Shown: positions 8,416 to 17,134 of the stretch, one piece after another | How the letters are laid out: every line of letters begins with the position of its first letter | Position numbering within the stretch: the stretch's first letter is position 1 | From: a virus | IMG/VR virus record: IMGVR_UViG_3300033153_002030 | Span: 1-49,171 of that record | Length of the DNA stretch: 49,171 bases | Reading direction: 5' to 3' (one strand) | Program-made: the position numbers and the translations under genes | Notes under the pieces: generated by a model | Databases searched by the model: none | Told to the model about the DNA's origin: nothing | The model's input: the letters and a program-made list of their open reading frames with translations, nothing else

Positions 8416-9407
8416 ATGCCACCAGAAGAAGAAGAAGAAGTAATTGATCGTGGAGATGATTTTGTACCCACTGATGATGACGCTGAAGATGAAGAGCTAC
8501 TTAAAGATGAAGAAGATTCAGAAGAGCTAGACATCGAAGATGGCGAAGGTACTGAAGATGACATCGAGAACGAGGACGTCGATCCTGAAGACTCAGAAGA
8601 TCAAGAAGATGATGAAGAGATTAAGGAAGACGGAGAGACCGATGGTTACGACGAAGAAGATGACACCTCAGGAAAAGAACCTCGAATCCCTAAGGCAAGA
8701 CTCGACGAAGTAATTGCTCAAAGAGAACGTGAACGAGAGCAGAATGATCTGCTGAAAGACCAGATAGATCGACTGTCGAAAAGGGTCAAGAAAAAGAAGA
8801 GCCTAAGAAAGAGAAGTTTACATATGACTTCGATACCAAAGAAGAAGAGTACATGGAAGCAGTACTTGATGGTGAGAAGGAACAAGCTAAGTCTATCCGT
8901 AAAGAGATTAGAGTTGCTGAAGCCAAGATCCTTAAAGAAGAAATGGAAGAGGTTAGAACCTCAGCTGTAGAGGGAGCCAAAGGAGAAGCTCAGAAGATTA
9001 GAGATGAGTCTCAGTTCAATAAGACTATCACTAAGAACGAAGTTGAACATCCTTTCCTAGATCAAAACAGCGAAGACTATAACCAAGTTGCCGTAGATAA
9101 AGTGAATGATCTATTTGGCAAGTTCACTAAAGCTGGTATGTCTCAAGCCGATGCTCTACAAGAAGCTGTAGATCTTATAGCACCTAAGTACAGTAAACCA
9201 AAAGCTGCTCCTAAAAAGAAAGGTCTAGGTGGTACGCGTAGAAAGGCTGCTCTAAAGAAGAATGCATCTACCACTAATAAACAACCTCCTAAGCTAAGAG
9301 GTAAGACTGCTAAAGACAAGCTGACTGATTATGACATGACTAACATGTCTGACAGAGACTACGACAAGCTTCCTGCTAGCGTCAAGAGAAAATTAAGAGG
9401 TGACTAA
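8416..9407 (+). CDS. Scaffolding protein, split by a one-base frame shift
   Basis: The position directly before the capsid gene, very acidic N-terminus (long runs of Glu and Asp in residues 1-95), coiled-coil middle and Lys-rich C-terminus are typical of phage scaffolding proteins. The frame from the ATG at 8416 (AGGAGGG box) turns into Lys/Arg-rich nonsense after about codon 120 and stops at 8970. A second frame, -1 relative to the first, carries sensible sequence (EEPKKEKFTYDFDTKEEEY) on to TAA 9407. One extra A in the AAAA run at 8778-8782 would join them into a 330-residue protein. A programmed -1 shift is possible, but the A-run is not a classic slippery heptamer; an indel error or mutation is more likely. 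Confidence 0.75.
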
Positions 9408-9412
9408 CTGGT

Positions 9413-9631
9413 ATGCCAACTAAAAAGAAAGCAGTAGTAAAGAAGAAAGAAACTACTGCTCAGCGAAAGAAAAGGTGGGCAAAAAATCCCAAAAGCAATG
9501 ATGTAGATTTCGATGAGAGGAAACCTCAGAAACGACCTAAACAAAAACCATCTAGTACTACTATTCATAAAGCAGTCAGAAAAGCTTTCTTTCCTGGTGG
9601 ATCACTTGGCAAACCAAAGAAAAAGAAATAG
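9413..9631 (+). CDS. Small, very basic protein next to scaffold
   Basis: A 72-residue protein with about 30 Lys/Arg residues (begins MPTKKKAVVKKKETT, ends GKPKKKK), 5 bases behind the scaffold stop. It has no motif, membrane segment or Cys. Such charge suggests contact with DNA or with the acidic scaffold inside the prohead. It is the last gene before the hairpin-containing leader of the capsid gene. Function not known. Confidence 0.6.
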   Translation: MPTKKKAVVKKKETTAQRKKRWAKNPKSNDVDFDERKPQKRPKQKPSSTTIHKAVRKAFFPGGSLGKPKKKK

Positions 9632-9808
9632 AGGGGATTAACAGAACCTCAACACACTGGGCCTGTGTAATGGCCCAACTAATTATAACCTAGAGTTAGG
9701 TTTACAAACTCCGGCCCCAGACGTCCGAATGGTCTGTTTCCTTTCGCCCCTGATGGCGTTAACTTCAACTATAACTTAAATAATTAATCTCTAAAGGAGA
9801 CTACTAAA
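9632..9808 (+). promoter_or_regulatory. Capsid leader region with stem-loops
   Basis: This 177-base stretch holds no credible gene. It contains TGGGCC/GGCCCA (9658-9677), CAGAC/GTCTG (9718-9736) followed by a pyrimidine-rich TTTCCTTTC, and CGCC/GGCG further on. A good AAGGAGA box ends it 11 bases before the capsid ATG. No sigma-70 promoter was found in it. It may attenuate read-through or stabilise the 5' end of a processed capsid message. Confidence 0.5.
9658..9677 (+). terminator. Stem-loop after the scaffold genes
   Basis: A perfect 6-bp GC-rich stem (TGGGCC/GGCCCA) with an 8-base loop. The downstream bases (ACTAATTATA) are not a clean T-run, so it is more likely a partial terminator or an RNA-stabilising hairpin. 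Confidence 0.45.
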
Positions 9809-10912
9809 ATGGCATTAACTAACTTTGCTGCTCTGACATCAGAGCAAAAGATCGTCTGGTCCCGTGATGTATGGAAAGCGGCTCGTGAACAGATGTTCAT
9901 CAACAAGTTCATTGGCTCTGGTGATCAATCAATCATCCAGCGTATCACTGAACTAACTAAGACTGAGAAAGGTGAAAAGGTTCTCATGCACCTCTTGGCG
10001 GATCTGGTAGACGACGGTATCGTAGGCGATAACGAACGTGAAGGAAACGAAGAAGAGATGATGACCTACACTGATGATATCACTATTGATCTCATCTCAC
10101 ATGGTGTACGTCAGAAAGGTAAACTTGCAGAACAAAAAACTGTAGTTTCTTTCCGTGAACATGCTCGTGATTCACTGGCTTACTGGCTGGCTAATCGCAT
10201 GGACCAACTAGCATTCCTGACTATGTCTGGTATTGACTATAGCTTCACCAACAACGGTGGAACTCGTACTTCTGGTGCGTTCGCCACTCTAGCATTTAGT
10301 GCAGATGTATCTGCTCCTACTGCCAACCGTCACGTACGTGCATTGGCTGATGGTACTATCACTGCTGGCGCTACTGCCTCTATGGTAGCCGGAGACATTC
10401 TGTCTTATACCGCACTGGTTGACCTTGGCGTATATGCTAAGACCAACTACGTTAAACCTATCATGTCTGGTGGTAAAGAGTACTATGTACTGTTCATCCG
10501 TCCTGAAGGTCTGGCTCAGCTTAAGAAAGATACTGACTACCAGAACGCAATCGTGAACGCAGCTGAAAAAGGTAAGGGTAACCCCTTCTTCACCGGCGGA
10601 ACTGTTACCATTGATGGTCTCATTATCCATGAGCATCGTATGGTATTCAACACTCTAGCTGCTGAATCTGGTGTAGCTAAGTGGGGTTCTAGTTCTGATG
10701 TAAATGGTTCTCGTGCTCTACTTTGTGGTGCTCAAGCTCTCGGCTTTGCTGATCTAGGTGCTCCTGAGTGGTCTGAGAAGATGTTTAACTATAACTCAAG
10801 CCCTGGTGTAAACGTCGATAAGATGTTTGGCTTCTTGAAGCCTAAGTTCCATAGCATCTACAGTGACACCACTGAAGACTTTGGAATCATAGCATTCGAC
10901 CACGCTATCTGA
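9809..10912 (+). CDS. Major capsid protein, N4-gp56 family
   Basis: A 367-residue protein forming the icosahedral shell (HK97-like fold in this family). Family features are visible: an N-terminal helix with WSRDVWKAAREQMF, a conserved TKTEKGEKVLMHLL segment leading to GDNEREGNEEEM, the ISHGVRQKGKLAEQKT strand, then FREHARDSLAYWLANRMDQ, and a C-terminal strand ending before FDHAI. Length is usual for N4-gp56-type capsid proteins of podoviruses. It has the strongest ribosome binding site of the region (AAGGAGA), more regular codon use (CGT, CTG, GGT) than its neighbours, and stem-loops on both sides, consistent with very high expression late in infection. Confidence 0.93.
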   Translation: MALTNFAALTSEQKIVWSRDVWKAAREQMFINKFIGSGDQSIIQRITELTKTEKGEKVLMHLLADLVDDGIVGDNEREGNEEEMMTYTDDITIDLISHGVRQKGKLAEQKTVVSFREHARDSLAYWLANRMDQLAFLTMSGIDYSFTNNGGTRTSGAFATLAFSADVSAPTANRHVRALADGTITAGATASMVAGDILSYTALVDLGVYAKTNYVKPIMSGGKEYYVLFIRPEGLAQLKKDTDYQNAIVNAAEKGKGNPFFTGGTVTIDGLIIHEHRMVFNTLAAESGVAKWGSSSDVNGSRALLCGAQALGFADLGAPEWSEKMFNYNSSPGVNVDKMFGFLKPKFHSIYSDTTEDFGIIAFDHAI

Positions 10913-10931
10913 TATAGCTTAACTACGTGAG

Positions 10932-10947
10932 TGGGGCTTATGCCCCA
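10932..10947 (+). terminator. Stem-loop directly after the capsid gene
   Basis: TGGGGC, loop TTAT, GCCCCA: a compact 6-bp GC stem with a tetraloop, followed by TTCGTTG. It lies 19 bases after the capsid stop. It could be a leaky intrinsic terminator that lowers expression of downstream genes or a 3' stabiliser of capsid mRNA. Confidence 0.6.
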
Positions 10948-10969
10948 TTCGTTGTAAGAGGAGAAAACT

Positions 10970-11329
10970 ATGAGACGTTATTGGAGTAATGATATCGACG
11001 ATGTAACCATTGTCACAAATATCACTCTAGGCACCAATACTAATGTTGCCTATCTAGTAGTTCCGTTTACAGGCGTACTTAAGTCTGCTTCTTCTGTGGT
11101 ACATGGTACTACAGATACTGATGATGAGGTACTTACTGTATCTATAGCGGGTACTACTGCTGGTACAATTACAATTGCTAATGCTTCAAGTGCTGGGGAT
11201 ATTGATGACATTGTCGTCTCTGGTCCTGTCAGTATTGTAGAAGGTGAAGTAATTAAAGTGGCTACTGATGGTGCTAATGGACAGGGTGTTGTTTCATCTC
11301 TGACTTTTGTGTTCGATCAATCACTGTAA
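10970..11329 (+). CDS. Head decoration / head fibre-like protein
   Basis: A 119-residue beta-rich protein with a GAGGAGA box before ATG, directly downstream of the capsid. It begins MRRYWSNDIDDVTIVT and contains repeated Val/Ile/Thr strands and TAGTITIANASS-like turns, no Cys or membrane segment. Position between two hairpins after the capsid gene and composition are typical of capsid decoration proteins that sit on the shell surface. The family is not recognised by name; decoration is inferred. Confidence 0.6.
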   Translation: MRRYWSNDIDDVTIVTNITLGTNTNVAYLVVPFTGVLKSASSVVHGTTDTDDEVLTVSIAGTTAGTITIANASSAGDIDDIVVSGPVSIVEGEVIKVATDGANGQGVVSSLTFVFDQSL

Positions 11330-11344
11330 ATTAAATACGATATT

Positions 11345-11372
11345 AGAACCCTTTGATGATGTGGGTTCTTTT
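11345..11372 (+). terminator. Intrinsic terminator after the first decoration-like gene
   Basis: AGAACCC and GGGTTCT form a perfect 7-bp stem around an 11-base loop, and the right arm runs straight into a T-run (TTTTA). This is the most classical terminator of the structural arm. It should stop part of the capsid transcript and so grade expression of the tail genes. Confidence 0.75.
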
Positions 11373-11412
11373 ACGATTAATCTCAAACATCATAAATAAT
11401 GAGGAAATAAAA

Positions 11413-11820
11413 ATGGCTATTACTAAAAACCCAGGTCGTCAAGAAGTTATTGCAGCTTCAGTTGACATTTCATTTGACACGCTGTCTAGTGACACTGCTG
11501 TAGCGGAGGGCGTTATTCAATTGCCTGAAGGTGCAATTGTTGTTGGTGGTTCAATCACTGTAAGCACTGCATTTGACTCTACCACTTCTGATGTTGTTGA
11601 CATCGGTGATGCTGGTGATGATGATCGTTACACAGCTACCCCAGTAGATCTAACAGCAGAAGCTACAACTCTGCTAGACGTTACTGGTTATACCTACACT
11701 GCTCAAGATAATATTGACGTAGAATGGACTGCTGGTACAACCAGTACTGCTACCGCTGGTGCAGCTACTATCACTGTACTGTATGTTGTCAGTGGACGTG
11801 CGGCTTTCTCTGAAGGCTAA
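11413..11820 (+). CDS. Head decoration-like protein
   Basis: The start chosen is the ATG at 11413 with GAGGAAAT box; an upstream ATG at 11353 lies in the terminator loop and would add an unrelated leader. The 135-residue product begins MAITKNPGRQEVIAASVDIS and follows the pattern of small phage head proteins that accompany N4-gp56 capsids: LPEGAIVVGG, a DSTTSDVVDIGD strand pair, and a final ITVLYVVSGRA strand. Surface decoration of the capsid is inferred from family resemblance and position. Confidence 0.65.
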   Translation: MAITKNPGRQEVIAASVDISFDTLSSDTAVAEGVIQLPEGAIVVGGSITVSTAFDSTTSDVVDIGDAGDDDRYTATPVDLTAEATTLLDVTGYTYTAQDNIDVEWTAGTTSTATAGAATITVLYVVSGRAAFSEG

Positions 11821-11856
11821 CAGAAGTAAAAACTAAAGGAAGAGGATTATCTATAT

Positions 11857-12291
11857 ATGAGCAAGTTGAAATTTAGATCTAGAAATGGAGAGCCTGTACG
11901 GGTAATCCTCACCTCTGGTCAGTGTGCGATAGTAGGAAATGAATGGTGTGAGATCCCTGAGACCTTACATTTAGAAGCCTATTCACTCGGATGCGTATCA
12001 GACAATATGGAAGTTACACAAGAAGTGCAAAAAGCAGAAGACGCTGGAGTTCTCGACAAACTACAGGAAGACGCCAAGCTTAAAGCACAAGTGAGATCAG
12101 CAATCGAGAAGGCTGTCTCCGATAATAACCTAAGGGCCTTTACCAATAGTGGTAACCCAGTAGCTAAGTACATTACAGATAGTGTAGGTCATACTGTTGA
12201 CAAACATATCAGGGATGCCGTGTGGAATGAGATGCTGGAAGAAGGTACACAACCTCCTCAACCAGAGACTCTAAACAATGACATTACTTGA
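11857..12291 (+). CDS. Hypothetical head/neck protein
   Basis: A 144-residue acidic protein between the decoration-like gene and the adaptor. Residues 1-45 are strand-rich with two Cys (SGQCAIVG, EWCEIP); residues 50-135 are helical and charged. An AGGAAGAGG box lies 15 bases ahead of the ATG. Its 3' end overlaps the adaptor gene by 14 bases. Location between capsid and adaptor suggests a role in head completion, but no named family is recognised. Confidence 0.55.
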   Translation: MSKLKFRSRNGEPVRVILTSGQCAIVGNEWCEIPETLHLEAYSLGCVSDNMEVTQEVQKAEDAGVLDKLQEDAKLKAQVRSAIEKAVSDNNLRAFTNSGNPVAKYITDSVGHTVDKHIRDAVWNEMLEEGTQPPQPETLNNDIT

Positions 12292-12982
12292 ACTGGTAAC
12301 TGAACTACGAAACATGTTAGAAGACACCGGAGGTACTGGTGTCGATTGGGAACTAGATGCTAGTGAACGATTACTTAAGTGGACTAATTCTGAGCTAACT
12401 CTGTTAATCAATGAAGCAGAGAAAGAAGTAGCAGTACGTACTAGGTGTCTATTCGATGCCCTTACTGCTGAGGTATGCACTATATCTATCACTGCAACTA
12501 ACTCTAACTACACGCAACACTCTTCTATCATCGAGATAAGACAAGCACAACTAAACAGTAACTCTGCTTCTTTGCGTCATCTGTCTTGGAAAGATCTAGA
12601 AGCACTAGATAGTAAGTGGGAAGCAGCAACTGGTACTCCAGTCGCATTTCTTACTGACTACTCCTTTAATAAAATTAAACTCTACCCTGTTCCTACAGAG
12701 ACAGATACTCTTAAACTTAATGTATATAGGTATCCTGTAGATGAAATGACTTGGGCTCAAAGAGCTAGTTCTGAACCTGAAGTCCCCTTGCACTTCCATA
12801 AGAAGATGCTAAGCTGGGCTGCTCATCTAGCGTACATGAAAGATGAACCTAACACTGAAGATACTAGCAAGTCAGTTGAGTATGAACAGAAATTCAGTAG
12901 AGAGATTGGTCCTGGTGAGAGTGCGTACACGCAAGTGAGAAAGAAAAGACCTAAACGTGGCATTAGTTACGGAGGTATCTAA
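12278..12982 (+). CDS. Head-to-tail adaptor protein
   Basis: A 234-residue protein with the layout of podovirus adaptor proteins that form a ring below the portal. It starts with a helix (LLELVTELRNMLED), followed by LLKWTNSELTLLINEAEKEVAVRTR, an ITATNSNYTQ strand, IIEIRQAQL, TGTPVAFLTDY, a LYPVPTETDTLKLNVYR strand, and a helical end containing PLHFHKKMLSWAA and EQKFSREIG. The C-terminal tail is basic (KKRPKRG). This matches adaptor families found next to tail nozzle genes, and the gene downstream is propeller-like as expected for the nozzle. It overlaps that gene's ATG by one base (TAATG). Confidence 0.75.
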   Translation: MTLLELVTELRNMLEDTGGTGVDWELDASERLLKWTNSELTLLINEAEKEVAVRTRCLFDALTAEVCTISITATNSNYTQHSSIIEIRQAQLNSNSASLRHLSWKDLEALDSKWEAATGTPVAFLTDYSFNKIKLYPVPTETDTLKLNVYRYPVDEMTWAQRASSEPEVPLHFHKKMLSWAAHLAYMKDEPNTEDTSKSVEYEQKFSREIGPGESAYTQVRKKRPKRGISYGGI

Positions 12983-13907
12983 TGGCTAAACATCCTAAGA
13001 CTATAACACTAAGTAAGTTCAGGGGTTTAGATAATAAGAATCCGGACAACCGGACAGACCCCTCCTTCTTATGTGTAGCATCCAACATTGACATAGACTC
13101 AACTGGTGGTGTACGTAAACGTCTAGGGTATTCTGAAATCGTGGCTGGCAATAACATGCACTCGCTATGGGGCAACGATGATGTAATGTACTTCTTTAAT
13201 GATGATGTCTTAACTAGACTCAACGAAGATGGTACTACCACTGCACTACAAAGTGGATACGCACAAAGCAGAACAGATTTCTACCGTATGGGAGACCATA
13301 CTTACTTTACATCTAAGGAATTCAATGGTGTAATAGAAGGTGATAACGTTAGAGCATGGGGTATAATGGCTCCATCTAACTCAGTAGTACTTGATGTTAC
13401 TCATGGTGGCGCACAGGCCGCTATAACTTACGTAGCCGATGATGGAAGAGAATCAGGAGCTAGATTAGCTACTTCAACTGGAGGTGATCTATCTACACTG
13501 TCTACTATAGACGTATCTAGATTCAGTACTGACAATCCTGGTGACATACTAATATCAAACATACCCACTAGCACAGACCCTACTGTAGTAGGAGTTAATG
13601 TATACATAACTAAACCTAATGGTGAAGTTTTGGGTCTAGCTGGTACAATACCTAATGGAACATCTACTTTTAGTTACAACACGAACAACGGACTAATGTC
13701 CACGTTACAGACACAGTTTATTACTACTGCTCCTTATGGAGATCAGATAGGATACTACAATGGAAGAATGTACATAGCTGATGAGAACATTCTTTGGTAC
13801 AGTGAGCCAGGAGCATTTGAATGGTTCAATCCTAGTACTAACTTCTTTACGTTTCCTTCACCTATAACTAATGTAATGCCTGTAGATGATGGCATATACA
13901 TTACAGC

Positions 13908-14000
13908 AGACAGACTATACTTCTTAGAAGGTAATGGTCCAGAAAGATTTAGACAGACTATACTTCTTAGAAGGTAATGGTCCAGAAAGATTTAGACAGA
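13908..14000 (+). repeat. 43-bp tandem duplication (frame-breaking)
   Basis: A 43-bp unit occurs twice (13908-13950 and 13951-13993) and its first 7 bases (AGACAGA) follow a third time. The repeated peptide is RLYFLEGNGPERFRQ. Identity is perfect, which suggests a very recent event or an assembly artefact at a 7-base microhomology. Confidence 0.95.
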
Positions 14001-14261
14001 GAGAAAGAGAGATTTACAAGGCTGTTAAATATACTGCCGTTGAGATCGTAGGTAGTGATATAATCTTAGAGAATATTCCTACTGGATTGAAGTGGTTGTT
14101 TAATAGTGACAAAGGTTTTGTGATGGTAGGTACCGGCGGTATGGTGTTTAACTTGACAGAAAAGAATGTTATGATAAGTAAGAGTAATGAAGGAGCCGCT
14201 TTCTTCAGATCTCATGAAGGTATGAACCAATATGTATCAGTGCTAAAGGATCCTGAAAACA

Positions 14262-14277
14262 ACAGAATGACAGAATG
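14262..14277 (+). repeat. 8-bp tandem duplication (frame-breaking)
   Basis: ACAGAATG occurs twice in a row in the same gene as the 43-bp duplication. With one copy removed the frame continues as RMHVGDTAQATVIRN to a stop 57 bases beyond the false one. Confidence 0.85.
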
Positions 14278-14351
14278 CACGTAGGAGATACAGCGCAAGC
14301 TACTGTCATACGCAATGGCATAGTAATAAATTAATCCTTGAGGAGAAACAA

Positions 14352-14864
14352 ATGAGTAATGAAAATATGAAAGTTGGAGGTGTCTATAAATTTGAACACG
14401 TTCGAGACGGTAATGTAATTGACACATGGGAAGAAAGTAATCTAGTAGTAACTGAAGGTTTGAATCACCTATTGGATACAACCTTTCATTCCAGTGCTCA
14501 GATCGGTACGTGGTATATAGGTATCTTCTCAGGTAACTACACTCCTCAAGCAACTGATACTGGTGCAAACATCACTGCTAACTCTACTGAAATAGAAGCA
14601 GGCTATGATGAAGGTACTCGTCCGGAATTTGTAGAGGCAGCTGCTGCTGCTGGTTCTTTGACTAACAGTGCTAGTCAAGCTAGCTATGCTATCAATACTA
14701 CTGTAACTGTGTATGGTGCATTCCTTGCATCTAGCTCAGTCAAAGGTGGTACTACTGGCACACTGATGTCATGTACTAGATTCGGTACATCTAGATCTCT
14801 AATAGATGGTGATACTCTATTAGTAACCTATACCTTTAGTGCAGCTGACTCAGACGCAGTCTAA
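14352..14864 (+). CDS. Conserved podophage tail-cluster protein
   Basis: A 170-residue protein with GAGGAGA box. It shows the recurring pattern of a family found in many podophages near tail genes: an N-terminal strand pair (YKFEHVRDGNVID), the core VTEGLNHLLDTTFH, TWYIGIFSGNYTPQ, DTGANITANSTE, an R-P-E-F turn, and a C-terminal VYGAFLASSSVKG with GDTLLVTYTFS at the end. It has no catalytic or membrane motif. A structural role in the tail or appendage is inferred; the protein is not assigned a precise function in related phages. Confidence 0.65.
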   Translation: MSNENMKVGGVYKFEHVRDGNVIDTWEESNLVVTEGLNHLLDTTFHSSAQIGTWYIGIFSGNYTPQATDTGANITANSTEIEAGYDEGTRPEFVEAAAAAGSLTNSASQASYAINTTVTVYGAFLASSSVKGGTTGTLMSCTRFGTSRSLIDGDTLLVTYTFSAADSDAV

Positions 14865-14872
14865 GATGTAAC

Positions 14873-16675
14873 ATGGAATTTACTTATGATCCTGCAATAA
14901 GGATTATATTAAATCCCTACTCTAAAGAGAATGGTGATACTGCGGCTGCGTCTAGTTACATAGGTGTAGCCAAACGTATGGTGGCTATGAACATGTCTGG
15001 TCTAACTAAGACCGGAAGAGAAGTATTAAATCTCCCAAATGGAGGTGTTATAGATGTAAGACTGCTTGGTAATATAGTGAATATAATTATTGACGTTCCA
15101 GGCGGTGCAGGGTTTAATTACTTCCTGGATTCTTTATTGTTTGTACCAACTGTAGATATTGTAAATGGGCCTTTTGAGCAGTCAGCAACATATAGGTCTA
15201 AAGTAATAGAACCATCTGTTCCTAGATTAAACACTGAAACTAATACAGATCCTGTCTTAAAGGCAGGGCCTATTGACTGGATAAAAACAGATAAAGATGG
15301 CAAGGCTGTAGAACAAGTATCGTGGGGTGGTCAGCTAGATCATCGTCATGGTATTATATATGTCAGTACAAACTACGTATCTTGTTATAGAAAAGGAGTA
15401 CAGATTCCAACTCCGATGCATAGGGGTATGGCAATACAAATGTATGATTGGAACAACGATGGAGAATTAGTTCCTTGTTATATAGGTGCTTTCTATATGA
15501 CCTTAGATTTCTTTGAATTCTGTAGATGCTCGGTAGAACTAGCAGAGAATCCTCCTCCTGGCCAACCAGATGATTACTGGGATGTTATTCAAGTACCACT
15601 AGGCGATATAAGTTCAATGTACCAGAATGTCGATCCTTTATTCAGTAGCTGGACACCCTTTCAATCTTGGTTCTTTAATAATGATGGTACTGAATGTTCT
15701 ACAATTATATGTGAGACTGCCGGTGGTGGTTACTATAATGGAACTACTTATATTGTCACTGTAACTGATATGGACACAGATACACCTTCTTGTAACTCAG
15801 TTCAATCTGACTATGGTCCTGGAGCAACATCAGAAACTCGATATTGGTCTAAGAGACCTTGGATGGTAGACTATGTAGACAATGTTCGTACAGTAGTTGA
15901 ATTCTTTGACCAAGGTGTTGATGAACTGTCTCCAGCTTCACATCATGCTTGGTTAGAATGTCCTGATGGAATCATACCTTTAGAAGGCTATACGTCAACA
16001 GGAGTACTATATAGTGAACCTTGGTATATGTCTGTCATAGGACATTGTGATGTACGTTATGGTATATACAATATACAAACTACTACATTTTTAGAAGTTG
16101 GTTTTGTGTGGGATGAAGAGACAGGAGAGCTTTTAGATGGTACGACTGAGTGTCATATGGAAGCACGTCATTTCATAGGCTCGACTAAGTATGTACTATT
16201 TACTGACTTAGTATCGTTTAACCATCCGGAAGATGGTACTCAGGTATGTGCAATAGGTAGACAATATGGTCATCCAGGAGATGCTGAATATGATCCTATT
16301 AAACCTATGGACACTCAATGGCCTCCTCCTTATTTAAGGTATTGGGAAGAGTCTGATAATGGATCAGTAGGTAAATTAAACAACGGTACTGCTGGAGCAC
16401 AAGGAACTATACTATCTAACTATGGAGCAGGTTATTACTATCCTGTAGGAGGTGTAGGTCTTCACAGAGATCCTGAGTGGGTTTATCCTGAGTACGTACA
16501 AGGTGGTACTTGTATTGATATAAAAAGCACAAGTAATCAATACTACGTATATGATATATACCCACTACTACAAGAGCAATGGCCTGGGATAGGCGATAAT
16601 AGTTCTTTAGACAGAGCTTTCTACAGATTAGGTGCGGTAATAGACGCACAGATAGACGATATATTTCAAGATTAA
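14873..16675 (+). CDS. Large hypothetical virion protein, aromatic-rich
   Basis: A 600-residue protein starting 8 bases after the previous stop. The first 130 residues contain VAKRMVAMNMSG and a NLPNGGVIDVRLLGN strand; the rest is rich in Trp, Tyr and Pro with scattered Cys and DxDxD-like loops (VTVTDMDTDTPS), suggesting a large extracellular beta domain, possibly metal binding. The C-terminus (LDRAFYRLGAVIDAQIDDIF) is helical. It lies between two small conserved tail-cluster genes, so it is probably part of the tail. No family recognised. Confidence 0.6.
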   Translation: MEFTYDPAIRIILNPYSKENGDTAAASSYIGVAKRMVAMNMSGLTKTGREVLNLPNGGVIDVRLLGNIVNIIIDVPGGAGFNYFLDSLLFVPTVDIVNGPFEQSATYRSKVIEPSVPRLNTETNTDPVLKAGPIDWIKTDKDGKAVEQVSWGGQLDHRHGIIYVSTNYVSCYRKGVQIPTPMHRGMAIQMYDWNNDGELVPCYIGAFYMTLDFFEFCRCSVELAENPPPGQPDDYWDVIQVPLGDISSMYQNVDPLFSSWTPFQSWFFNNDGTECSTIICETAGGGYYNGTTYIVTVTDMDTDTPSCNSVQSDYGPGATSETRYWSKRPWMVDYVDNVRTVVEFFDQGVDELSPASHHAWLECPDGIIPLEGYTSTGVLYSEPWYMSVIGHCDVRYGIYNIQTTTFLEVGFVWDEETGELLDGTTECHMEARHFIGSTKYVLFTDLVSFNHPEDGTQVCAIGRQYGHPGDAEYDPIKPMDTQWPPPYLRYWEESDNGSVGKLNNGTAGAQGTILSNYGAGYYYPVGGVGLHRDPEWVYPEYVQGGTCIDIKSTSNQYYVYDIYPLLQEQWPGIGDNSSLDRAFYRLGAVIDAQIDDIFQD

Positions 16676-16697
16676 TAATGAATAAGAGGACACCACA

Positions 16698-17108
16698 ATG
16701 ACAATCGGAATATCTACAGCAATGAGAAATTCAAGATTACAATTGATACTTGATGCAATGGATGCTGGAGGTGGCGCTGCCACGCTTAAATTCTATACTG
16801 GTCCTAGACCAGCAACCGGTGCTGCAATCACTACTGAAACGCTACTAGCTACACTCACTTGCTCTGATCCAGTAGGAACTATAACTACAGGAGTACTGAC
16901 ATTTGATGCAGTTACTGAGGATTCCTCAGCAGACGATACTGGTACTGTAGCTTGGGCTAGAGTAGATGACAGTACAACTACATTTGTGTGTGACTTAAGT
17001 GTTACTGTAATTGCAGGTGGCGGAGATATTGAAATAAATACTACCGGTATAGTTGCTGGATCTCCAGTATCTATTGTGTCAGCTGTAATCACAGAAGGCA
17101 ATGCTTAA
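16698..17108 (+). CDS. Small structural protein, paralogue of the gene at 4599
   Basis: A 136-residue protein of a widespread phage family: start MTIGISTAMRNSRLQLILDA, then LKFYTGPRPATG, LLATLTCSDP, a strand pair ending in AWARVDD, and a GGGDIEINTTGIVAGSPVSI finish. Homologues sit in tail clusters of many podo- and siphophages. It shares the DAMDAG helix end and GGGDIE finish with the gene at 4599. The exact structural role has not been fixed; no enzymatic motif. Confidence 0.7.
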   Translation: MTIGISTAMRNSRLQLILDAMDAGGGAATLKFYTGPRPATGAAITTETLLATLTCSDPVGTITTGVLTFDAVTEDSSADDTGTVAWARVDDSTTTFVCDLSVTVIAGGGDIEINTTGIVAGSPVSIVSAVITEGNA

Positions 17109-17134
17109 GTTATAACCTCAACAAGGACAAATAA

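Larger units (their letters stand above)
12982..14334 (+). pseudogene. Tail hub/nozzle-like propeller protein, broken by two tandem duplications
   Basis: Begins like P22 gp10-type head-completion and T7 nozzle-type proteins: FRGLDNKNPDNRTDP, CVASNIDIDSTGGVRKRLGY, a MHSLWGNDD blade, YYNGRMYIADENILWYSEP. The first frame stops at 13977 after a 43-bp tandem duplication (13908-14000), the second at 14284 after an 8-bp one (14262-14277). Removing one copy of each gives a single 433-residue protein ending VIRNGIVIN at TAA 14332. Both lost and restored halves look well conserved, so the gene is either recently damaged or intact and misassembled. The product would be essential for the tail tip/neck. 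Confidence 0.75.

Noticed and set aside
8786-8797. Classic programmed -1 frameshift site in the scaffold gene
   Set aside because: G AAA AAG is only a partial slippery heptamer, and no clear downstream pseudoknot was seen; a one-base indel in the A-run explains the data more simply.
13033-13053. CCGGACAACCGGACAG as another 8-bp tandem duplication
   Set aside because: The frame runs smoothly through it with a family-like sequence, and removing a copy would break the gene.
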